Shown: one piece after another, positions 14,075 to 23,229 of the stretch | How positions within the stretch are numbered: the first letter of the stretch is position 1 | Layout: the number at the start of each line of letters is the position of its first letter | Origin: Ephydatia muelleri | Taxonomy: Eukaryota > Porifera > Demospongiae > Spongillida > Spongillidae | Assembly (NCBI GenBank): GCA_013339895.1 | Contig: JABACO010000006.1 | Coordinates: 11,957,299-12,021,298 of the forward strand | Direction of reading: 5' to 3' | DNA: 64,000 nt | Translations under genes and position numbers: made by a program | The notes under the pieces: generated by a model | What the model was told of the DNA's origin: nothing | Database searches by the model: none | What the model saw: the letters and a program-made list of their open reading frames with translations, nothing else

Positions 14075-14208
14075 GCGAACACCCGTATGTGTGTCTATAT
14101 GACATGTAATTGGATAACGTGCCGGTAAATTTCGAAGCGATTGATACTATTGCCGTTCTTCAAAACCGTTCGTAGGAATCGTAGCTCGAGTTATACCAGA
14201 GATAATAT

Positions 14209-14509
14209 ACAAGTAAATAAAAACATTCTCTAACGAGAAAGTTGTTGGTATATAGGATTGACCAATGGTGGTGTAAAAAGCACGGAAACACGAGTGACAG
14301 AAATTTGACTGGAAAATTGAAATAGGTATTTAGCCCATCACTCAGGCATGCACTGTTGCACTGTTTATAACGTTAGTGTGCTAAATATAGGCCTATTTCA
14401 ATTTTCCAGTCAAATTTCTGTCACTCTTGTTTCCATGCTTTTTACACCACCATTGGTCAATCCTATATACCAACAACTTTCTCGTTAGAGAATGTTTTTA
14501 TTTACTTGT
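14209..14509. mobile_element. Long palindromic element, 301 bp
   Basis: Two arms of about 130 bp are near-perfect inverted copies (ACAAGTAAATAAAAACATTC ... at the left, its complement at the right). A loop of about 45 bp contains GCACTGTTGCACTG. The structure is that of a MITE or fold-back element. It is inserted in a copy of the dispersed repeat also found at 17390 and 19858. Confidence 0.8.
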
Positions 14510-14699
14510 TTCATTATTTTTTCCTCTGGCGTCTTTATAAGTGGTCACAAATTGATTTTCATTTTCGAAGGGAGGGAGGGAGGGTTTAAAATTTTAATAA
14601 TATAGAAATTATATGTATAGGAGTTCTTAATGTTATTTACTGTTCGGCCTTGTCCTCTATGTCTCCCCCCCGGCCTGGGGTTCTGGCCATGGGAGCCAT

Positions 14700-14960
14700 G
14701 TGGGTGGTGGTGGCAGCGGCCAGGGGAGCAGCAGGCGAAGTGGTGGTGGAGGCACTGGTGTCAATACTGCTGGTGCCGGTAGTGGGGCTGGTGGTGGTAG
14801 CGGCGGAGCTCCTGCTTCTGCTGGTGGCGGTGGAGGCAGTGCTGCTGCTGCTGCTGGTGGCGGCGGGGGCAGCTCTGCTGCTGCTTCTGCTGGTGGCGGC
14901 GAGGGCAGTGCTGCTGCTGCTGCTGGCGGTGGGGGCAGCGCTGCTGCTACTGCTGATTGT
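14700..14960. repeat. GGC/GCT triplet-rich low-complexity tract
   Basis: Imperfect GGT, GGC and GCT triplets. On the plus strand this reads as Gly-Ala-Ser runs, on the minus strand as Ser-Ala-Thr runs. There is no supporting gene structure, and I treat it as simple repeat. Confidence 0.6.
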
Positions 14961-15112
14961 AGTCAAAAGTTTGTCATTGTGTCAAAGTAGCCTTTTTTAC
15001 ATCAGCCTTTTTTTACATCAGATAAGGAAGCCTTTTTGTGCATCAGATTAAGGATGACACCCCGATATTCAATAGACAGGTCACAAAGGACTGTACACAA
15101 CAGTTGGGTCAC

Positions 15113-16445
15113 TGTCACTGGAATTTTGGTCCCGGTAATTGTGGTCCTGGGGACCAATTTTTTCGTTGAAAATTTGTTCCCCCCGGACCAGTTTTTTCGA
15201 AAATAATGGTCCGCTCTAGAAATTTTGGTCCCCCATCCCATTCTATTGTAATGATTTACACTAAAGGTTTTTATCTTCACGTAATAAAGTTTATCTGAAT
15301 GGTCAATATGATATGTTGCATACGCTTCACAGTTTAAAGTGCTCAGAAAGGTTGCATAGATAAAGGCACTCTCGTGCATGACTGTTGTCATCATGGCATT
15401 CTTTTGGTGCAAATCTCAACCATTTGTTGCTGGTGCCTGAAGGACAATACACACAAGTCGTTGTGCCAAGCAAATTGGCAGTGCCAATTTCTGTTGCCCA
15501 CACTTTCTGTTGATCCATCTTCGTTGTTCGCAAGTACCGTCCCATTGTTTCAGATGATGTCAGGTAATAAGACAGCTGAGCAGGATTGTGAGCCATGTAT
15601 GATGTGACAAGTACCCTAAGTTCTGCATGATCCTCTTGACATCCAGTTATTTCTTGAGCCACAGCTCTAAAAAAGAAATTCCCATCATCTTTAATGCGAC
15701 CACGTATACTAGGAGCTTGGTCCAGAGCAATATATCCAAAGGTTTTTCCCTTTTTTTTTTTCCCGATCACTTTGACAAACTGCACATATTATTTGCCAAT
15801 CTCTGCAAACTGGCAAGTACAATACTGTGTCAACAGCATGATTGGATATCTCTATAATTGATCCATCTGCACTATTGTCTGTTTTGTCTGCCACTGAACG
15901 GGGTGTTTGTGCAGCATCACTCCCCCATCTCATCTGCACTATTGTCTGCTTTGTCTGCCACATCATCCCCCATCTGTAACTGAAGGTCCAGTCCACCTGA
16001 GTGTTGACCAGAAAGGGATTCCATATAAAATGTTTACAACTGCTGCACATATTTACACTACATGCCTTGCCCTTCCTTTTTTGCCTGTAGAATAGCTCTC
16101 CTCTACTCGACACTGAAAACTTCAAAGCTTTTTTCCGTATCGTCCGCTTTCTTTCCTTTGACGCTCCATCGCAATATTTGCCACTGAGAAGATACTCGAA
16201 ACACTTCGCCAACAAGATCACCCTCGGCAACATCCGAAGATCTTTCATCCTAGCAGCTTTCTGAAGACTTTACAACACCTTGGTTCGACACGTGTAGAGA
16301 ATGCGCAGGCGCAAGCAAAGGGTAGGACTAAATTTTTCGGACACGGATCAAAATTTTCAGGCAAAATTGGCCCACCCGGACTAATCTTTCCAGAAAATTT
16401 TGTTCCTAGGACCAAAATTTTTGGCGGACCTAAATTTCCGTAACA
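15113..16445 (-). mobile_element. Decayed Ginger-type DNA transposon, 1333 bp
   Basis: The ends match over 16 of 20 bases: TGTCACTGGAATTTTGGTCC at the left and TGTTACGGAAATTTAGGTCC read from the right. A perfect 4-bp target duplication TCAC lies at 15109-15112 and 16446-16449. A TGTNR start and a 4-bp duplication are features described for Ginger elements. Subterminal TTTTGGTCC-like repeats fill both ends. The interior encodes a KRBA2/GIN-like integrase N-terminal piece and an OTU protease domain, cargo known from this superfamily. Most of the integrase core is deleted. Confidence 0.8.
15327..16248 (-). pseudogene. Ginger protein remnant: integrase-linker piece plus OTU-like domain
   Basis: Minus-strand reading starts at 16248. 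It gives a KRBA2/GIN-1-like segment (SGKYCDGASKERKRTIRKKA ... GELFYRQKRKG), a degenerate stretch with a short duplication (15850-15970), then an OTU-family domain ending at 15327. The frame changes in the T-run at 15753-15762, so at least one frameshift separates the parts. In the OTU motif usually written DGNCFFRA, the catalytic cysteine codon reads Phe (DGNFFFRA, about 15685), so the protease would be inactive. Downstream OTU residues such as HNPAQLSYYL and SGTSNKWLRFAPKECHDDNS are well kept. The integrase DDE core is absent. Confidence 0.8.
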
Positions 16446-16561
16446 TCACCATGCATGCTTTACATGTGAAGTGAATGCCAGATCCCTTACATGCGTGCTG
16501 TACACATGTTGCATGCACATCTTCCTATAGCTTTTTAATGCTAGTGCAATACAACATGCCA

Positions 16562-17200
16562 TCACATGGTAGTGGTAGTTCGGTGACCCCTGCGATACCG
16601 CTTCCTCTCGGCAGCACGTTTAGCCAATCGGACAGCGGGGTCATCTCCAATACCAATTCCTTTCAGATGCCTTAATGGCAGCTGAATTGTCCTCGTATTC
16701 TGCCTTTTAGCAGCGCGGTTCTCCTCGACGTCCTCTTGATATCGCTGCCTTTTAGCAGCACGGTTCTCCTCGACGTCCTCTTGATATCGCTGCCTTTTAG
16801 CAGCACGGTTCTCCTCGACGTCCTCTTGATATCGCTGCCTTTTAGCAGCACGGGGTCCTCTTGATATCGCTGCCTTTTAGCAGCACGGGGGTCCTCTTGA
16901 TATCGCTGCCTTTTAGCAGATTGTTTAGATTCAATATCTGCGTTGTAGCTGTCGCGTACAGAGGCCTTCTTCTTTTCGGGATCGGCCTTGTAGCTGTCGC
17001 GTACAGAGGCCTTCTTCTTTTCGGGATCGGCCTTTTAGCTGTCGCGTACAGAGGCCTTTCTTCTTTTCAGGATTGGCCTTGTAGCGCGCTTGGACTTTAG
17101 CCTTGTTTTCTTGTGAGAAAATATCGTCTTGCTTTTGAAGGTATTCCGCTCGTTGCTTAGATCTCTTCTTTTGATTACGCGCGAATGCATTTAACTTCAC
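16562..17200 (-). pseudogene. Lys/Arg-rich tandem-repeat protein fragment
   Basis: On the minus strand two coding minisatellites follow each other. The first has about three units encoding KADPEKKKASVRDSY (about 16935-17085). The second has about five units encoding AAKRQRYQEDVEENR (about 16700-16925). After them the reading continues to a stop at 16562. Small indels between units break the frame (near 17060 and 16850). Similar basic repeats occur at the N-termini of large transposon-associated proteins in invertebrates; this link is from memory. A single functional ORF is not present. Confidence 0.55.
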
Positions 17201-17389
17201 TAGCCAAAGTATCGATTAAACTGCGATAATAGGAACACCAAATAAATTTCGTGCAAGTTTGAGTGCAAGCTGAACAACTAACTTCATTGAACAATAATAA
17301 ACCAAATAAATTTCTGCAATAACTTCATACCAATTCCTATATAGAACTTGCTACCGCATGAGGTACTTCTCTTTCTAGGACCTTAAAGG

Positions 17390-17725
17390 ATAACGTGCAG
17401 GTGAATTCCGAAGATATTGGTGCTATTGCCGTTATTCAAAACCGTTCGTAGCTCGAGTTATACCTTCCTAAGAAGAAGACGACGACGACGACGACCAAGA
17501 ATTATTTTAGGACTGGACACGAGAAAAAGGAATTCGTTTGTTTCTCTAAAAGCACATCGTTTTATGACACGGAAAAAACGTAGAACTGTAGATCTTTGAG
17601 TTCTTGTTCCATCGCGACAAAGAGATAAGCGATCCGTTTCTCCGTTGTCCTTCCAGACGCGAGTGAAGTTGTTTTAATGATATTCATCAATCCTCAATAT
17701 TGAACCTGCCGCAGGTTCAGATAAA
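17390..17725 (+). repeat. Dispersed repeat, copy A
   Basis: Shares long stretches with 19858-20135, including TTATACCTTCCTAAGAA, AGAATTATTTTAGGACTGG, GATAAGCGATCCGTTTCTCC and ATTGAACCTGC. Its first 75 bases are also present at 14111-14195. It is probably an interspersed element; no coding sequence was recognised. Confidence 0.8.
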
Positions 17726-17806
17726 GGGGTTAGAAACGGGCCACTTTTCACGCATTAGAGCGTGCCTGTACTCGAACCCACAACTAACAAATGTATGCGT
17801 GTACAC

Positions 17807-18397
17807 CAGTGGCGGATACAGGAATAAGGCAATGGGGGGGGGGCGGTCTTATTGGAGGGGCGGCATATTTCAGAGGCGTAGGGACCTATTTAAGATTGGG
17901 GGGGGGGGGGGGGTGCAGTCCGCTTACGACGGGGGGGGTGCAGTCCCTTACGACGGGCGGGGGGGGGGGGGGTGCAGTCCCTTACGACAGGGGGGGGGGG
18001 TGGGGTCCCTTACGACGGGGGGGGGGGGGGGGGGGGGGTGCAGCCCCTTACGACGGGCGGGGGGGGGGGGGGGTGCAGTCCCTTACGACGGGGGGGGGGG
18101 GGGAGGCAGTCCACTTTGGGCACACAGAGAATACGTTTTGCTAACTCTCCCCCACCCTCCACGTGTGATGAACAATCAATTGCCAATTGATTTGTCAGGA
18201 CTTTTATTATCAATTATCATTCAGATACGGTAATTCGTAATAAAGATTAACAAATAACCAGAACTATTTTAACCGTAGTGTTTATGTGTACGTCGTAGTG
18301 TGAAGGGGGGCGGCAATTTAATAATAGGGGCGGTCTTTTATATCGATGGGGGGGGGGCGGCCGCCCCCCCCCCAACGCTATGGTAGATCCGCCACTG
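17807..18397. mobile_element. hAT-like element with internal poly-G minisatellite
   Basis: The ends CAGTGGCGGATACAGG (17807) and its inverse ATCCGCCACTG (to 18397) match a terminal motif widespread in animal hAT-like elements. The interior holds seven or eight units of TGCAGTCCCTTACGACGGG followed by variable G-runs (17900-18110). The flanking 8-mers (GTGTACAC and GTACGAGA) are not identical, so the target duplication is not confirmed. Confidence 0.65.
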
Positions 18398-18398
18398 G

Positions 18399-18478
18399 TA
18401 CGAGACCAGCTACACATCGCCATCCTATAATGATAATTGCCCTATTTGTGGATGGCGATGTGTAGCTGGTCTCGTACC
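18399..18478. repeat. 80-bp perfect hairpin
   Basis: GTACGAGACCAGCTACACAT and onward (28 bp) pairs perfectly with its inverse at 18451-18478. The loop TATAATGATAATTGCCCTAT also occurs at about 63068-63092. Confidence 0.85.
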
Positions 18479-19250
18479 CAGACCCACATCGCAGCTGTGG
18501 ATGGATTACATCACCGCTACGCGAATAGTGGGTCTGGGGTCCTCCTGTACAAATTTCTGTCCAGTTGCGCCGGAATGTTGGAGCGACCAATCAGATTTGA
18601 GGTATGCATACTCTAGTTATCAATCGAAGTTATCTGTTATCAGTTATGGCGGTAAGGCTAGAGATGGATGATGTACAGGTAAAACGTGCGATTCAGTCGG
18701 CGGGTGAACGTATGGGGCATGCCAAAGTTAATGACGAACAGTTCCCAGTCATCGAAGACGTGGTCCGTGGTCGGGACACGTTCGTAAGCTTACCAACATG
18801 GGTACGGGAAGTCTCTTTGTTACGGCGTTCTGCTATGGGTATTTGACGAGCTACCGGTATCGAGGAATAGCACAAAGCGAAGCATCGTTATAGTCGTATC
18901 TCCCCTTATCAGTTTAACGGCTATCCAAGTCACGTTCGTTGCTAAGCGTACTGGTGATTGATTCCTTAATATGGGATAATTCTGTACTGAGAAGGGAGCG
19001 GCTCTTTTTCTCCAACAATGTATTTGCACCACACAGCTTGCAATTATCCATGACACACGTTTCTAATTAAACGATTAACAACTAATTGCGTTCTTGCTGA
19101 ATATAATATTATTCATACATACGTAATTGCATTCCTCCCGATGTTGGAATATTATGCAATAACTGGACAGAAATTTGTACAGGAGGACACACTATTCGCG
19201 TAGTGATGTAATCCATCCGCAGCTGCGATGTGGGTCTGGGTACGAGACTA
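18459..19250. mobile_element. Repeat unit bounded by about 100-bp inverted repeats, carrying a RecQ relic
   Basis: 18465-18566 (CTCGTACCCAGACCCACATC ... ACAAATTTCTGTCCAGTT) is repeated in inverse at 19158-19247 with a few indels. The inverted repeats enclose the RecQ fragment at 18646-18961. This looks like a non-autonomous element that captured a helicase fragment, though the outer ends and target duplication are unclear. Confidence 0.6.
18646..18961 (+). pseudogene. RecQ-like helicase fragment, frameshifted
   Basis: Reading from 18646 gives a leader containing VNDEQFPVIEDVVRGRDTF, then VSLPT at the approach to the Walker A motif. One extra T at 18799 shifts the frame. The continuing frame from 18800 reads GYGKSLCYGVL (motif I, GxGKS) and IVIVVSPLISLTAIQV (motif Ia), then stops at 18961. 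These are the first two helicase motifs of RecQ proteins; the rest of the helicase is absent. The fragment is non-functional. Confidence 0.85.
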
Positions 19251-19269
19251 ATGAGTAGCTAATTGCATT

Positions 19270-19775
19270 GTAACCCGCTGTAGGCTGCAAAATGGGCAAA
19301 CAACCATAAAACCATCACCTTTGACACAATACAAGCCGTAACGTAGTCGCGCGCTAGATATAAAAATATTCGGATGCTAAAATATGAACCAAGAGCTACA
19401 AGACAGCGTCAGATTTAGCGATCTAGCTTACACGATAAAGGCTACACTGTCCCACAAAATTACCATATCCAACGTTCTGTTGGAGCGGTTCTGAGCACTG
19501 CCGTTACAAACAAACAACACCACGCTACAATTTAACCACCTTGCACGTTATATAAAGCCATTTTCAAACAGAAAAGACCACCCATTCGTAAGATACTGTC
19601 CCACAAAAAACGGCGCTCCAGAAAAATCTCAATTTTGGCAAAAATGCTCGAAACTGTGCAGCAGAGCACTCGCGGCCCTTCAGAAAAGAGCAACACGTAG
19701 TGCATGTGATGGCGAACTTGAAAATTACAAAAAAAGCCTTCTCCTTTTAGTTCAAACAAACCAACGAGTTTTATA
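19270..19775 (-). repeat. Dispersed repeat, copy 1 of 2
   Basis: The reverse complement of this stretch aligns along its length with 62535-63030, for example AACGGCAGTGCTCAGAACCG, CGCGCGACTACGTTACGGCT and TTTTGTGGGACAGTATCT. Sequence at 17735-17800 and 18421-18445 also reappears beside the second copy (63068-63180), so both derive from one longer element. Confidence 0.85.
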
Positions 19776-19857
19776 CTATGTCCTCACTTCTGCGCAGGTG
19801 CGATTCACAGCAGGTCGGATGGCACGCGAAAAATCTGTATGGCTCACGTGACGCGTT

Positions 19858-20135
19858 GCCAATCCCTTTATATATCATCTCTGGTTATACCTTCCTAAGA
19901 ATAAGAAGACGACGATGGAGAATTATTTTAGGACTGGGCACGAGAAACAGGAAATTGTTTGTTTCGCTATAACCACACCGTTTTATGACACGGAACCAAC
20001 GTAGAGCTGTAGATCGTTGTGCTCTCATTCCATCGCGATAAAGAGATAAGCGATCCGTTTCTCCGCCAGACGCTAGTGAAGTTTTATTAATGACATTCAT
20101 CAATCCTATATTGAACCTGCTGCCAAAGGTTCAGA
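19858..20135 (+). repeat. Dispersed repeat, copy B
   Basis: Second copy of the repeat described at 17390-17725. It differs by short indels and about 10 percent substitutions by eye. Confidence 0.8.
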
Positions 20136-20567
20136 TGATGTCCTTCACTATAATTTTGACCCCGTTTTTTCTGTCAATTCCATTTTAATGGCGCGTGCGC
20201 GGATAATTAACGGAAGTTTGCAATGACGCGTCAGGAATACGTAATGAGCGTCCGAAATTTCTGGCAATGAGGACGCAGCACTAACACATGTATTTTATCC
20301 ATTGAAGCACTATCAAACAGTGAGCTTCGGTATTGCCTGTGTAGATTTGTAGGCCGATTTGTATTTGAAGTAAGAAAAAAAAAAAGGAACTGAATAAGTT
20401 CCAAACACTCTGTATATGCATGCAGCGGAATAATGAATCCTCAAAAGTCAGTCCTATATGGGACATTGCTAGTAGTTAATCTACGCATGCTAAATAAAAT
20501 CAATTCTTCCTAATCACACCAAAAGTTTACATGTATTGAGTAATGTTCCAAGTTTAGGCTGCCCATA

Positions 20568-21264
20568 TCAGTAAGCACACAAGACGTTCACGAAGGGACG
20601 CTTGGTGGCATCAATGTGCCTACGACTGTAGAACCTCAGGTCTGTTCCAGCTTCGTTTTCGTTGGTGGCCCACACCAGTAGCCCGTTATTAGCTGCTCCA
20701 TCCTTCCAGTTTCGAGCTGCCTCCGTCATATCGAACTCCACGTATCCCTGTGGTAGACCGGGAAACACCGTATATGTGTCCTGTGTGTAGTCAGCCGCGT
20801 CCCCATTTAGCGCCGCACTGAGGGATAGGTATTGTGTGGACCAGGATCGACGTCAATCGAACGCTTCTTGTGGCTTGATTTTCATTCCATGCCTTCTTCA
20901 CTTGGTGAACCTGAAGTGTCCTTGGAATGAACGGAGCGACCGCTGGGGTCTGAAAACTAGCACGGGCGCCACGGAAGAAATGCAAATACATTTTTGCCCA
21001 TAGAATGGTTGTGCAGGTGGGAGAGATGTTCTCGAATTGCACCAGAAAGCGTTTCTTATTAAACGAGGGAACATTTCCTACTATCAACTGATCGATGCTG
21101 TTCATGGTGTTGGTGTCCCCCTCCAAAAATACATCTTGGGCATCCTCAAGCTTGTAAAGGATACCAACGCCCACATCAACTTGGCCATTGATCGGTCTTC
21201 CGCAAAATCCGACGATGAGGGATACTAGAACTAGCGGCAGCGATACGGTAGAGAAAGAGACCAT
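20568..21264 (-). pseudogene. Secreted DNRLRE-domain protein, one frameshift
   Basis: Single-exon minus-strand reading from ATG at 21264. Residues 1 to about 28 form a signal peptide (hydrophobic LPLVLVSLIVGFC). A DNRLRE-type beta-sandwich domain follows, with the usual landmarks: VFLEGDTNTMNS, RFLVQFENI, ILWAKMYLHFF, TLQVHQVKKAWNE, then in another frame GYVEFDMTEAARNWKDG, NNGLLVWATNENEAG and LRFYSRRHIDATKRPFVNV near the C-terminus. The two halves are one base out of frame. The break lies just before 20852, after the codons for ATRSVR. DNRLRE domains are extracellular and proposed to bind carbohydrate; the ligand is unknown. With a TATA box and otherwise intact residues, this could be a live gene with an assembly indel. 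It is a young pseudogene otherwise. Confidence 0.75.
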
Positions 21265-21303
21265 TTCGGTATATACGCCTGAGTATGGGCCGCACGTTGT
21301 CCC

Positions 21304-21311
21304 TATTTATA
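21304..21311 (-). promoter_or_regulatory. TATA box for the DNRLRE gene
   Basis: TATAAATA on the minus strand, about 40 bases upstream of the ATG at 21264. That spacing would give a very short 5' leader. Confidence 0.6.
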
Positions 21312-22570
21312 CCCAGTGATACCGAATCCTTTATTACCGCTGCGAGTACTCTTATATGGATTCTCGTTAATCATACTACCGTACCACGTTGTACTCCGGA
21401 TGTGACGTCGTTACGCTCGTTACGATAAAGTCGGTTTGTCTTTTATTGTGGCACACATTGCAAGCGCCACCAAGCATATTTGACTTTTTTTTTTTAATTG
21501 TGGGCCCTAAGTTGCCTTAAGCAGACTGTACAGGTACATGAATCATACACTGCCTGCATAATGGAGGAATTACGGGTTTGAGTACCTTACATCGCTCCGC
21601 TCACCTTCTATAGCCAATATTTTAAGTACACGCACATACATGTAGCAAGAAGCGGATTCATTTTGGTATGAGTAACAGATTGCCGGTACAGTTTTAGGCA
21701 AGGCTCCATGTGTGAAAAGTCAAACCCACAATTTGTCCCAGATAACAGTCAACAGGAAATGTTGAGTCTCAACACCCTAAGGAAACCATATCTGTGCTGT
21801 TGGCAACAGGGACCGCAGAATGCCCATTGGTGAGACCTGCCCCCTGTGTGGGCATCTTGTAAAAGAACTGCTTATGGCTTGACCTGAGGGCCAGGGCTGG
21901 ACTTCCGCTGTTTACTAGGGGTGCTAGAGTTCTACATGGCTTCTGAACCAGTCTACCTGTTGCATGGAGATGATGAAGGGTGTTGTGACAAATACATCAC
22001 GCATACTTGTACTAGCGCTGTAACAAGAATGGAAAAATGGAAGTACCGGTAATACATGTAGATGCGCATATACTTATGTTGCACAGTAGCTGAACGCATG
22101 AAGTGTTATGTTCATACCACCCAAGTCAGCAATATTGGAGTAAAACATTTTAATTACCACTCGAAAATGCAGACAATTTGCTTCACCCCTCCCACCCAGT
22201 GCCCCACTCTTCCCCTTCCCACTCCTCCCCCTCGCCCCCAGGACGAAACCATGGACGAGTCCGTGTGATGTATACATGTAGATAAGTAAATAATCAGTAG
22301 CGACAGCATATATAGTCTTCAGAAGAGAGGTGGCGTGCATGTGATTAAATCTAACTAAATTAAAATGACACTGTGGCCTGTTTATATTTAGTCTGTATAC
22401 TGCTTGCTTGCAAAAAATAGCCTAAATGTAATTTCAATGCATGCAGGGAGAATCGTACTGTGGATTTTGTTGTTAAAGTTATGCGCGTTTAAATCCCTAT
22501 GCAGCTCTACAGCATGCCTAAACGCTGTCCCACCCCCGCCTTATTTTATATCTAATTCGCACAATCAATT
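21312..22570. other. Intergenic stretch
   Basis: I find no supported exon, RNA gene or clear repeat boundary. There is a poly-T tract at 21486-21497. Confidence 0.5.
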
Positions 22571-22578
22571 TTTTATTT

Positions 22579-22673
22579 CTGCTTCGTCGTTTTAATTGCT
22601 GTTTCGTCGTTCAAATTGCTGTTTCGTCGTTCAAATTGCTGTTCGTCGTTCAAATTGCTGTTTCGTCGTTCAA
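22579..22673 (+). repeat. 20-bp minisatellite, about five copies
   Basis: Tandem copies of GCTGTTTCGTCGTTCAAATT with one single-base deletion. Confidence 0.9.
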
Positions 22674-22861
22674 ACGGTCGAGGAAGTGAAATCAGCTACT
22701 GTACAAGTTTAATTGCACATCAATAAGTAAACAATTGCGGTTCATTTGGCGGCCGTACAGCCTTAAACGCTGTCCCAATATAAACTAAACAGGTGCAAGA
22801 CATACTCTCCACTCAACGTGGCGTCAACCCCATCCGCAAGAAGGAAAGAGGAAGAAAAAAA

Positions 22862-22864
22862 GAA

Positions 22865-22950
<86 letters not shown>

Positions 22951-22988
22951 CGAGAGAGGAGAGAGAGAGAGAGAGAGAGAAGAGAGAG

Positions 22989-23059
<71 letters not shown>
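22862..23059. repeat. (GA)n followed by (CT)n, palindromic purine/pyrimidine tract
   Basis: About 125 bases of GA repeat run into about 70 bases of CT repeat with ATCTCTATCT at the junction. It can form a long hairpin or triplex (H-DNA). It ends about 110 bases upstream of the TATA box of the following gene. Confidence 0.95.
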
Positions 23060-23062
<3 letters not shown>

Positions 23063-23168
23063 AACTTTACTTATAACCACAATCTGTATAAATTCAATCC
23101 ACGATGCGCGGCACATCATTGCGCATGCGGATACAGGATCCATTAGCGTGCGCGAGCATAAACGTTGG

Positions 23169-23176
23169 TATAAAAG
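23169..23176 (+). promoter_or_regulatory. TATA box for the small secreted cysteine-rich gene
   Basis: TATAAAAG lies 54 bases upstream of the ATG at 23230, a suitable distance for a core promoter. Confidence 0.65.
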
Positions 23177-23229
23177 GCTTGCTCTTCACTACAGGCGCCA
23201 GTATTCATCATATCAGTCCTCATTGCGCA

